Shown here piece after piece: positions 27,777-35,647 of a stretch of DNA of 64,000 nt. The stretch's first letter is position 1, and every line of letters begins with the position of its first letter. Source of the DNA: Chryseobacterium echinoideorum (lineage in GTDB: Bacteria > Bacteroidota > Bacteroidia > Flavobacteriales > Weeksellaceae). The stretch spans positions 62,001 to 126,000 of the forward strand of contig NZ_VKNW01000002.1 of NCBI RefSeq assembly GCF_007474535.1. The letters run 5' to 3'. Below the pieces are notes generated by a model, which saw only the letters and a list, made by a program, of their open reading frames with translations, searched no databases and had not been told where the DNA came from. Both the position numbers and the translations under genes were made by a program.

Positions 27777-27836
27777 AAAACGGAAGAGAAACATCTGCTT
27801 CCCAACCCGGAGTTTTCTTCCGTTTTATCAGGTGAT
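27777..27836 (-). terminator. Long-loop inverted repeat, possible leader attenuator or old terminator
   Basis: AAAACGGAAGA (27777-27787) and TCTTCCGTTTT (27826-27836) are perfect 11-bp arms around a 38-bp loop. On the minus strand a short T-run (TTTTT) follows, ahead of the small Gly-rich gene. It could terminate a leader transcript or be the remnant of a lost gene. Confidence 0.35.
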
Positions 27837-27970
27837 TTTGAAATCAGTTTTGTAAATTTGTTTTTGTAATTGTTTGTTTGTCACTGATTTCTGAAGCAAA
27901 GATGCAACAGAAAGGATAGTAAGGGTTAGAAAGTTTTTGGAAAGTTTTTGGAAAGTTTTTCGGTGACATC

Positions 27971-28014
27971 TACGGAAAACCGTAATGCTGAAGAATTAAA
28001 ACTTGATAATTTTC
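27971..28014 (+). promoter_or_regulatory. Second activator-type promoter with TACGG-AAAA-CCGTA palindrome
   Basis: The perfect palindrome TACGGAAAACCGTA (27971-27984) is followed by a -7-like box TAATTTTC (28007-28014, one mismatch to TAnnTTTG). The centre-to-box-edge distance is 36.5 bp, identical to the promoter at 24972-25016. No -33 TTG is present. The ATG of the downstream gene is at 28034. Confidence 0.6.
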
Positions 28015-28033
28015 GCACTAATAACCATCGAAT

Positions 28034-28831
28034 ATGTCAAAATTTTTATCTGAAAAGAAAAAACTATTGGAAGATGTCTATGAACAGGCTTCAAAGGACG
28101 CTACAGAGCAATCGTTTAGTGGAATTCTTTCACATCTTGAACGGGTTTTGGAAGATAAATATGAACGATTAAGCTATAAATCTTTTGAAAATTATTACAA
28201 GACAATAGTTGAAAAAGGCGAAGATTATAATATCAAGCGATCTATATTAGATAATCTAAGCAGATACGTTGGATATGATGATTTTAATAAATATTGCTCT
28301 GAATGGAAAACAATAGAATATACGATTCAGCAAGCAATATCAAAAATTGTCATTACAATTATCAATAAACCGATTTTTACAATCCCGGAAATTTTTAAAA
28401 AAAATGGACTAGGTATTATGGAAATGGTTTTTGTTATATTATTAGTTACCGGAGGTGTAGTGTTTTCTAATAAAAAAACATCCGAACCTTTGGGTTGGAT
28501 GTCTGGCTGGAGTTCTCCCGCTGTTGATAAACCTTATATGTATTGGGAAAATGACAGATATATGGCAACAGACAGCAGTTATTTGGGACCACAAGTCAAT
28601 GTGATCCCAATGAATTCTCATATGTTTATCTATCTAAAAAAAATTACAAGACCAGACACCCTTACTATTGATAATTTTAAAGGAAAAGTCTGGTATGATA
28701 AAAGTAATAATGAAGTGGAATTTTTTACAAGTTTTGGACGGCACCCTGAAAATGGTAAAACGTTAAAGGAAGCAACATACCATATTATTGAAAATTATGC
28801 AGGATTGGATAACGAAGAAAATCAGGACTGA
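28034..28831 (+). CDS. Single-pass membrane protein, putative regulon member
   Basis: A 265-aa protein. The N-terminal cytoplasmic helical domain (about 1-115) ends with SRYVGYDDFNKYCSEW, a segment like one I recall at the start of other Bacteroidota regulatory membrane proteins. One transmembrane helix follows (about 133-150, MEMVFVILLVTGGVVF), then a C-terminal periplasmic domain with many aromatic residues (SWM/GW, KPYMYWENDRYMA). It is divergent from the kinase/regulator genes and carries the same operator-promoter arrangement as the nine-gene operon. Its 3' end overlaps the convergent HlyD gene by 10 bp. Function is unknown. Confidence 0.65.
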   Translation: MSKFLSEKKKLLEDVYEQASKDATEQSFSGILSHLERVLEDKYERLSYKSFENYYKTIVEKGEDYNIKRSILDNLSRYVGYDDFNKYCSEWKTIEYTIQQAISKIVITIINKPIFTIPEIFKKNGLGIMEMVFVILLVTGGVVFSNKKTSEPLGWMSGWSSPAVDKPYMYWENDRYMATDSSYLGPQVNVIPMNSHMFIYLKKITRPDTLTIDNFKGKVWYDKSNNEVEFFTSFGRHPENGKTLKEATYHIIENYAGLDNEENQD

Positions 28832-30162
28832 TAGCCCAAGAGTTTTCTGATCTGATAAAAAAATCGTTCAATCAATCTTAAATCCTGAGTAACGATTTCA
28901 GCATTTCCTCTTAATTCTTTATCAAACTTCAGTGTCTTATTATATGAAGTTTTCAGACCTTTCGGAAGGATGACATCCACATAATAATTTCCTTTATCAT
29001 CCGGAATAAGAGAGATATTCTGCACTTTTCCTTCGATGATTCCGTATTCCTGAAAACGGTAATTATCCAGTTTGATCAGAACTTTTTCTCCCGCAATTAT
29101 TTTTCCTGAATTGACGGCAGGAACAGACATTCTTCCGACCAGCTGCTCTGTATCATCGGGTAAGATAGAGATGACCGGATCTCCGGCTTTCACAAACTGA
29201 TTTTCACCAAAAAACTGCTGAAAGCTCGCCATTCCGTTGGTAGAAGAAATAATAAGATACGTTTGCTCCCATTGTTTTAGGGATTTTCTAAGATTTTCAA
29301 AAAGCTGTAAGGTTTGCGAAGAATAGGTAATCTTATCCTTTTCTATGTTGATTGCGGTTCCGCTTTTGGTTTTATTTAAATTTGAAATGCTTTCCTGAAG
29401 CTGTGATAAAGAAATATTGATGTTTTCGAGGTTTTGCTGAGCCTGCAGAAACTTTATTTTTTCGTTTTCCAGTTCCATCGCTGCAATAACTCCCTGATTG
29501 AATAACTCCTGAGAACGCTGATAGTTTTTCTTAGTCAGCTCATATTTGGTGATTTCCAGATTTTTTTGCTGTTTTAGATTAGCAATTCTTATTCTCGCTT
29601 CTGTCATGCTTTGATTGGCGGCAAGATTCTCCGGAGCATACGGCTGAAGACGGGTAAAAAGATTTTCATCCTGAAAAGCTTTTGCAAAACTGTTGTAATC
29701 ACCCTGCAGTTCGCCCAGTTTGAAATTGGAAACTTTACTCAAAGGAAATGACAGCAGATCGTCAGATTTTATAGAATCAACAATTGTCTTAAGCTCCAAA
29801 ACATCCTGATAGTTTGCGGTAGATTGTAAAACCATCATCACGTCACCCTTTTTTACTTTCTGATGATCTTTGATGAAGATTTTTTCGATTTTTGAATTAC
29901 TTCTCGCTTCAATTTTTTCCGGCGGATTCTGGGAGGTCACAATAATAGGAGCCGGAACAAATTCAGGATATTTAATGATGTAACTCATCACCATAATCAT
30001 GATCAAAATAACAAAAATAACGGTGTTTCCCCATCGGATCATCCAGTGAGGAGGCTGTGTAAGAATATCCTGAACGCTTTCTGAACGGAGTTCTATGTTG
30101 TATAAAATATCTTTCTTAGTTTCCAAGTTCCAGTTGGTTTTTAACAAGTCTGTAATATTCAC
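28822..30162 (-). CDS. HlyD-family periplasmic adaptor of the peptide exporter
   Basis: A 446-aa membrane fusion protein. It has a short cytoplasmic tail, one transmembrane helix (about 46-63) and a biotinyl-lipoyl-like half-motif (IEARSNSKIEKIFIKDHQKVKKGD). A long coiled-coil hairpin (about 190-290) is followed by the second lipoyl half and beta-barrel (VSPG-type GIIEGKVQNISLIP, DVILPKGLKT). It links an ABC exporter to an outer-membrane channel, which is not encoded here and is probably a shared TolC-like protein. Its start overlaps the exporter gene by 47 bp, so the two are coupled. Confidence 0.9.
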   Translation of the reverse strand: MNITDLLKTNWNLETKKDILYNIELRSESVQDILTQPPHWMIRWGNTVIFVILIMIMVMSYIIKYPEFVPAPIIVTSQNPPEKIEARSNSKIEKIFIKDHQKVKKGDVMMVLQSTANYQDVLELKTIVDSIKSDDLLSFPLSKVSNFKLGELQGDYNSFAKAFQDENLFTRLQPYAPENLAANQSMTEARIRIANLKQQKNLEITKYELTKKNYQRSQELFNQGVIAAMELENEKIKFLQAQQNLENINISLSQLQESISNLNKTKSGTAINIEKDKITYSSQTLQLFENLRKSLKQWEQTYLIISSTNGMASFQQFFGENQFVKAGDPVISILPDDTEQLVGRMSVPAVNSGKIIAGEKVLIKLDNYRFQEYGIIEGKVQNISLIPDDKGNYYVDVILPKGLKTSYNKTLKFDKELRGNAEIVTQDLRLIERFFYQIRKLLGYQS

Positions 30163-32314
30163 CTTTCAAAGCAACCAATTCTGCGTGACTACCTTCTTCT
30201 ACCACTTTACCTTTATCTAAGACGATAATTTTATCGGCATGTTTCACGGTTGATAATCTGTGTGCAATCACGATTGCCGTTTTGCCTTTAAAGAACTGTT
30301 CGAGGTTTTCCATAATTACTTTTTCGTTGTTGGCATCAAGAGCAGAAGTGGCTTCGTCGAAAAAGATGTATTCCGGAGATTTGTAAACCGCTCTTGCAAT
30401 GAAAAGCCTTTGTTTTTGTCCGCCGCTTATCCCAACTCCTTCATTTCCAATTTTGGTATTGTAGCTGAGAGGCAATTCTTCAATGAAATCCTTAATATTG
30501 GCAATTTCTACTGCTTTTCTCAGCTTATTTTTGTCTACGTAATCTTCTCCTACTGCAATATTATTAGCAATGGTGTCATTAAAAACATAACCTTCCTGCA
30601 TCACAACACCGCACTGATCTCTCCAGAATCTTGGAGAAATATTTTTCATCTGAGTGTTCCCGATTTTTATTTCGCCTTCATTGGGTTCATAAAACTTCAT
30701 TAAAAGTTTTAGCAAAGTCGTTTTTCCGCTTCCGCTGGCTCCGACAATAGCGGTTGTTTTTTGGAATGGAATATTTAAGCTCAGATTTTCAAAAACAAAC
30801 TGGTCGGAACCAATATATCTGAAAGACATATTGCTGATTTCTATATCTTTCTGAGGAATCTCATTGGCATATTGTTCGTTTTTATTTTCTTCATCCTCTT
30901 TATCATGAATTTCACCTAATCTTTCCAAAGAAATCTTGGCATCCTGAGTTTGTTTGATGAAGTCTATCAATTGTAAAAGCGGACTGTTTAACTGACCAAT
31001 AATATATTGAACCGACAACATCATCCCTAAAGTAAGATTTCCCTCCAAAACCAATTTAGCGGAAAGAAAACTCACCAGTATATCTTTCATCTGATTGATA
31101 AAATTTCCGCCTACAGATTGCCATTGTTCTAATGATAGCGATTTTATTCTCAATTTAAACAATTTGACTTGCAAAAACTCCCAATCCCAGCGTTTTTGCT
31201 TTTCCGCATTGTGCATTTTGATTTCCTGCATTCCGTTGATCAGTTCAATGACCTTGCTTTGCTCCTGAGAAACCTGTGAAAATCTTTTATAATCGAGTTC
31301 TTTTCTTTTGTTAAGAAAAAAAGTGATCCATCCGACATACAAAACCGCTCCAACCAAATAGACAACAAACAGTCTGTAATCATAAAACAGCAAAACGATA
31401 CTGAAAATGATCAGATTGACTAATGAAAATAAGGTGTTGAGCGATGAATTGGTGAGAAGCTGCTCAATCCTGTGATGGTCATTAATTCTCTGCATGATAT
31501 CTCCGGTCATTCTCGTATCAAAGAAACTGATCGGAAGTTTCATCAGTTTGATGAAGAAATCGGAAATAATAGAAATATTAATTCTAGTAGAAAGATGCAG
31601 TAAGATCCAGCTTCGGATGACTTCAATTCCCATTCTGCCGAGAAAAAGCATCACCTGTGCAAGAAGCACAAGATAGATAAAATTGATGTCCTGATTCTGA
31701 ATACCGACATCCACAATGCTTTGGGTAAGAAAAGGAAGAATCAGCGAAAGTAAACTTCCCGCAAGTAAGCCTACTGCCAACTGAAAAATAAGCGATTTGT
31801 ATTTCAGCAGATATTTTGAAAGAAAAGAAAAACTTGCCTTACTTTCTTCATCATCAAATTCGGTTTGGAAAAAAGCGGGCGTGGTTTCAAGAATCAAAGC
31901 AATACCTTCTTCCGTATTTTCGTTAGCGTTTTCACCGATCCAGAATTTGATAAACTCTTCTCTTGTGTAACTAATTAGTCCGTAACTCGGATCAGAAATA
32001 TAAACAATATTATTTTTATCAATCTTGTAAACTACTACAAAATGTTGCTTATTCCAGTGTACAATACACGGAAAAGGAACTTCTTCAGAAAGCGTGTTAA
32101 AATCAATCTGAACACCCAAAGAACGGAAACCTAAATCTTCTGCGGCATCGCTTAAACCCAATAAACTGCTTCCTTCACGAGTAGTTTCGGAGAGATTGCG
32201 GATCTGCTGCAAAGAAATACTTTTGCCGTAATGTTTACTGATGATTCTGAGACAGGTGGGACCGCAGTCTTTGGCATCGGGTTGAAGGTAAAAGGGAAAG
32301 GTTTTGGATAGCAA
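30116..32314 (-). CDS. C39-peptidase ABC exporter (bacteriocin/GG-leader type)
   Basis: A 732-aa protein that cleaves double-glycine leaders and exports the cargo. The N-terminal C39 peptidase has Gln11, Cys17 in DCGPTC, His91 in NKQHFVVVY and Asp108 in SDPSYG, so the catalytic triad looks intact. Six membrane helices follow (about 165-460), then the ATPase with Walker A GASGSGKTT, signature GVGISGGQKQR, Walker B YIFFDEATSALD and H-loop AHRLST. It lies between the thioredoxin-like lipoprotein gene and HlyD in one orientation. Presumed cargo is the Cys-rich precursor at 35349-35612. Confidence 0.93.
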   Translation of the reverse strand: MLSKTFPFYLQPDAKDCGPTCLRIISKHYGKSISLQQIRNLSETTREGSSLLGLSDAAEDLGFRSLGVQIDFNTLSEEVPFPCIVHWNKQHFVVVYKIDKNNIVYISDPSYGLISYTREEFIKFWIGENANENTEEGIALILETTPAFFQTEFDDEESKASFSFLSKYLLKYKSLIFQLAVGLLAGSLLSLILPFLTQSIVDVGIQNQDINFIYLVLLAQVMLFLGRMGIEVIRSWILLHLSTRINISIISDFFIKLMKLPISFFDTRMTGDIMQRINDHHRIEQLLTNSSLNTLFSLVNLIIFSIVLLFYDYRLFVVYLVGAVLYVGWITFFLNKRKELDYKRFSQVSQEQSKVIELINGMQEIKMHNAEKQKRWDWEFLQVKLFKLRIKSLSLEQWQSVGGNFINQMKDILVSFLSAKLVLEGNLTLGMMLSVQYIIGQLNSPLLQLIDFIKQTQDAKISLERLGEIHDKEDEENKNEQYANEIPQKDIEISNMSFRYIGSDQFVFENLSLNIPFQKTTAIVGASGSGKTTLLKLLMKFYEPNEGEIKIGNTQMKNISPRFWRDQCGVVMQEGYVFNDTIANNIAVGEDYVDKNKLRKAVEIANIKDFIEELPLSYNTKIGNEGVGISGGQKQRLFIARAVYKSPEYIFFDEATSALDANNEKVIMENLEQFFKGKTAIVIAHRLSTVKHADKIIVLDKGKVVEEGSHAELVALKGEYYRLVKNQLELGN

Positions 32315-32320
32315 TTTTCG

Positions 32321-33787
32321 TTATTTAGTTAGTAATTTATTCAGTATTTCTTTTGTTTCTGAATCTTCAGGACTCGGAGCATTTTTATAGATAAGTCTTC
32401 CATTTCTATCAAAAATTAAGTATCTAGGAATGCTTTCTAATCCTAATTTTTTAAACTCCATAGAAGTATCCTGATTGGCAACAATGTAAGAATTTTTAAA
32501 AAATTCTAAATACTCTTTTGCATTTGCTGATTTCCATTTATCAAAATCTTTGTCAATCGACAGAAAAATAAATGTGACATCTTTATTTTCAAACGCAGCC
32601 CTTAATTTTTTTGAGGATGGCATGGCTTCTCTACAAGGCAAACACCAGCTCGCCCAAAAATCAAGATAAATAATTTTCCCTTTATTTTCTTTAATTAATA
32701 TATCTAATGATTTTGTTTGCCGATTAATACTTTTTAAAATTATACCATTTGTGCTTTTATCGAATGAGTACTTCTGATTAATAATTTTCACATAATTTAT
32801 TATATCTTTATTTTTAAGTGTAGTAAATCTTTCTTTATACAAATCAGCAGTTTTCACAGGATAATATTTTAGTATATCTTCTAGATAATAAAAAAGAAGG
32901 TAGTTTTTTGTTTGTTCTCCAAAGTCTTTAGAAGAAAAAACAGCATTAAACCCTTTATCGCTTTCCCTTATTTGACTATTTATTTTTCCTTTAAAGCCAA
33001 TTGAGTATAAATTATCTACAAAAGACTTTATAAAATATCTGTAATTAGGGTATTTTAGTAAGGAATCTACTTTTATTAGATTCTTAATTTTTTTATGATC
33101 GACATCTGATAAATTATGTGTTTCTTGCAAAACATCATTATAAAAATCAATCTCTTTTATTTTTTTTACGTTATTGTAATATGTTGTAGTTATTTTCTTT
33201 TGAGAATAAAGCGAATCTAAGATATAATTGTACTGAAAGTAATATTTTTCGTAATCTTCCCGTGAACTAAGATACTCCCCTTGTTTGGGAGTTCTACTTT
33301 TAACTAATAAAAACTCTGTAAATGACAATGGTTTTTTAATTTTTGAATCAATATATTTTGTTACATTGTACTCATAATCATTTTTGTTAATTACTTCAAG
33401 AGTAGGAGTGTTGCCATTGTAAACAATGCGTAAAGTATCTCCTTTCTCAGGATAATAATATTCAGTTTTAAACAAACCATAATTAATATAAATACCTGTT
33501 TCTTTAGGAACTAGTTTAATATTAAAATTTTCCGAGAACAATATTTTTCCTTCTATGGAATCGTTATAAACAACTAATAACTTTGGATTGTTATTAATAA
33601 ATTTTTTGCCACCAATGAATGTAGCAGGGATATAAGCTGAGTCTATATTGGCAATTTTGACAAAAATACTGTCAGAGTTATTTTCCTGATAATCAATGTT
33701 ATTAAAATCACTCTCTTGCTTCGGGCTGCAAAAGAAGAATATTGAAGTTAAAAGAATCAAGAAAAATTGTTTATGTATAGATTTCAT
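32321..33787 (-). CDS. TlpA-like thioredoxin-fold lipoprotein
   Basis: A 488-aa protein with lipoprotein signal IFFFCSPKQ (Cys20). The first 340 residues form an AT-rich, Asn/Lys/Ile-rich domain typical of Bacteroidota TlpA-family proteins (DUF4369-like N-terminus possible). The C-terminal thioredoxin domain carries the active site WASWCLPCREAM and cis-Pro region LESIPRYLIFD. It should reduce, oxidise or isomerise disulfides in the periplasm. It lies 6 bp from the C39 exporter gene and 69 bp from a second TlpA-like gene, so a role with the six-Cys peptide is likely. Coding is much more AT-rich than in the exporter gene. Confidence 0.82.
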   Translation of the reverse strand: MKSIHKQFFLILLTSIFFFCSPKQESDFNNIDYQENNSDSIFVKIANIDSAYIPATFIGGKKFINNNPKLLVVYNDSIEGKILFSENFNIKLVPKETGIYINYGLFKTEYYYPEKGDTLRIVYNGNTPTLEVINKNDYEYNVTKYIDSKIKKPLSFTEFLLVKSRTPKQGEYLSSREDYEKYYFQYNYILDSLYSQKKITTTYYNNVKKIKEIDFYNDVLQETHNLSDVDHKKIKNLIKVDSLLKYPNYRYFIKSFVDNLYSIGFKGKINSQIRESDKGFNAVFSSKDFGEQTKNYLLFYYLEDILKYYPVKTADLYKERFTTLKNKDIINYVKIINQKYSFDKSTNGIILKSINRQTKSLDILIKENKGKIIYLDFWASWCLPCREAMPSSKKLRAAFENKDVTFIFLSIDKDFDKWKSANAKEYLEFFKNSYIVANQDTSMEFKKLGLESIPRYLIFDRNGRLIYKNAPSPEDSETKEILNKLLTK

Positions 33788-33856
33788 TTGGTTGTTTTTT
33801 ATTAAGCATCATTCCTTCAAAAAAAGAAATAGCGCTTAAGTCAAATGTTTTATGAA

Positions 33857-35260
33857 TTAATCCAAACCACAAATATTTTTAACCTCTTCTATTGTAATTT
33901 CTCCTACTTTCATTTTAATTATTTTTCCTTCTTTATTATAGATGATATTTGTTGGATAAGACTGTATTCTATTTTTTTGTATGTAAGGTCCTTTATCACT
34001 TAATAATAAATAACTTGAAGATAACTTGTCTAATTCCAAATTCTTTGCTGCATTAATCCATGCATTTTTTTCGGTATCTATAGATATGTACACCAAAACT
34101 ATTTCATCACTATTTAGCTTTCTGCTTTCAGGAACTAAAACCCTTAACTCTTTAATACATGGAGAGCACCAGCTCGCCCAAAAATTGAAAAGAATATACT
34201 TCCCGCGATTCTCATTAATAATATCTTCAATACTAGTATTTTGACCATTAATTGTTTGTACTAAAGTTTTCGGACTTTTTTTAACAAGCAGTAAATTCTC
34301 ATATTTTTCCTTCAATAATTTTTTGAAATAATCGTTTGATGAGAAAGAATTAAACTTGTCCAAATATGTTTTGAATGCTGAAGCATTATTAATTGATAAT
34401 ATTAATCTATAAAGTAACAAATCCCTAATATCTGGATTTAAATGCAAATTTAATTTTTCTATTACATTATCTGGAACTGTTTTACTATGATCTATATCAA
34501 ACAGTTTATTTGTAGAAATTGATAATAGGTTTAATGTAATTACATTAGTGTTTTTATTGGTGAAATGGGCAATATCTCTCCATGCTTTATATTTTTCATC
34601 TTCATTTTTAGGAAATGTTTTTACAATATTTTCGAAATTCCAAAATAAATTATAGGCATAATAAAATGAAAGAAATTGTTCTTTGACATCACTACTTATT
34701 TTAACATCACGTTCATACTGATCTAAAAACTGTATTTTCAAATCGTTAAAAAAAACTCTATTAAATTTTTTAATACTATCTACATTTTTGTTTGGAACAT
34801 TGAAAGCTTTTTCTCTCATCATCTTTACATCAGAGTTGTAATTCTCCTGATACCAATCATCATAACTACTGAAAATATTTAAATTCTGCTGTTTCTCCTT
34901 ACTATTATTTAAATCATTCAAATTAACCGAATTATTTTCATTAAGAACAATCTGGATTCGATCTCCGGGTTCAATAGGAAAACTCTTAACAGGACTGAAA
35001 ATTTTAATAATATTTGTACTATTTGTATTTAATATCAGTGAATCTCCGTTTTTTAATTTAACGGTCACAGGATTTAAATACTTGTCTTGAGTTATAATTG
35101 CAATTTCTTTTTTATTACTAGCCAATTTGGCAAATATTATCGCTTCTTCTTTATTCCGATTCAAATTAATTTCAGAAGTCTCAATTTTGTTTTGTGAGTG
35201 ACAAAAATTTGGAAACTGACTATAAATTATTAACAGTAAAAGATAATTTAATCTAAACAT
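33857..35260 (-). CDS. TlpA-like thioredoxin-fold secreted protein
   Basis: A 467-aa protein with a signal peptide (about 1-22, FPNFCHSQ; no clear lipobox). The domain plan is the same as in the neighbouring 488-aa protein: a long N-terminal helical and beta region, then a thioredoxin domain with WASWCSPCIKEL and cis-Pro region IQSYPTNIIYN. The two are diverged paralogues. It sits immediately after the terminator of the Cys-rich precursor gene. Having two periplasmic thioredoxins plus a VKOR in one cluster points to careful disulfide control of the peptide, possibly isomerisation or reduction of wrong bonds. The redox direction cannot be read from sequence. Confidence 0.8.
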   Translation of the reverse strand: MFRLNYLLLLIIYSQFPNFCHSQNKIETSEINLNRNKEEAIIFAKLASNKKEIAIITQDKYLNPVTVKLKNGDSLILNTNSTNIIKIFSPVKSFPIEPGDRIQIVLNENNSVNLNDLNNSKEKQQNLNIFSSYDDWYQENYNSDVKMMREKAFNVPNKNVDSIKKFNRVFFNDLKIQFLDQYERDVKISSDVKEQFLSFYYAYNLFWNFENIVKTFPKNEDEKYKAWRDIAHFTNKNTNVITLNLLSISTNKLFDIDHSKTVPDNVIEKLNLHLNPDIRDLLLYRLILSINNASAFKTYLDKFNSFSSNDYFKKLLKEKYENLLLVKKSPKTLVQTINGQNTSIEDIINENRGKYILFNFWASWCSPCIKELRVLVPESRKLNSDEIVLVYISIDTEKNAWINAAKNLELDKLSSSYLLLSDKGPYIQKNRIQSYPTNIIYNKEGKIIKMKVGEITIEEVKNICGLD

Positions 35261-35297
35261 TTATACAGTATTCTTTAATTAAAAGTTAAATAAAAAA

Positions 35298-35333
35298 TCT
35301 TCGGAAGAGAGATTATTAATCTCCTTCCGAAGA
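35298..35333 (-). terminator. Terminator after the GG-leader precursor gene, inside the cluster
   Basis: TCTTCGGAA (35298-35306) pairs with TTCCGAAGA (35325-35333). The inner part (GAGATT/AATCTC) pairs further. A run of six T follows on the minus strand. Placed between the precursor and the export genes, it should make precursor mRNA more abundant than the export mRNA. Confidence 0.8.
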
Positions 35334-35348
35334 AAATAAAAATTGCTG

Positions 35349-35612
35349 TTAATTACATGGAACATAATTAGAGCAACTGTCACAACACCAAGTAGCGTAT
35401 TCATTACCAGTTGTCGTTTCTGCATTATTAAATGCATTCATAGCTTCTTTAGCCTCTGCCATAGTCATTTGACTATCCATCAAGCAAGTGAATTTTGAGC
35501 CACCAGAAGTTTCATGATAAACGACTCCGCAAGTTCCTCCACCAGCAACGCTTAACATTTGTTCTTCTCCAAGAACTTTTACATTTAACGAGTTTTTTAA
35601 TAAATCTAACAT
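35349..35612 (-). CDS. Double-glycine leader peptide precursor with six-Cys core
   Basis: An 87-aa precursor. The leader has GEEQMLSVAGG, with hydrophobic residues at the expected -7 and -4 positions before Gly24-Gly25. Cleavage after Gly25 would leave a 62-aa core starting GTCGVV. The core has six Cys (28, 43, 76, 77, 80, 86), four of them clustered near the C-terminus (WCCDSC, VPC), enough for three disulfides. The middle is helical and Ala/Glu-rich (MAEAKEAMNAF). Genes for a C39 exporter, HlyD, VKOR and thioredoxins surround it. It may be a bacteriocin or signalling peptide. It matches no specific family I know. Confidence 0.8.
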   Translation of the reverse strand: MLDLLKNSLNVKVLGEEQMLSVAGGGTCGVVYHETSGGSKFTCLMDSQMTMAEAKEAMNAFNNAETTTGNEYATWCCDSCSNYVPCN

Positions 35613-35647
35613 AGTTTTAAAGATTTAAGGTTAATAAAAAAGTTAAT

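Noticed and set aside
27971..27984. Palindrome as promoter element for the small Gly-rich gene on the minus strand
   Set aside because: It is about 260 bp from that start codon, while the plus-strand gene shows the exact spacing seen at the other promoter.
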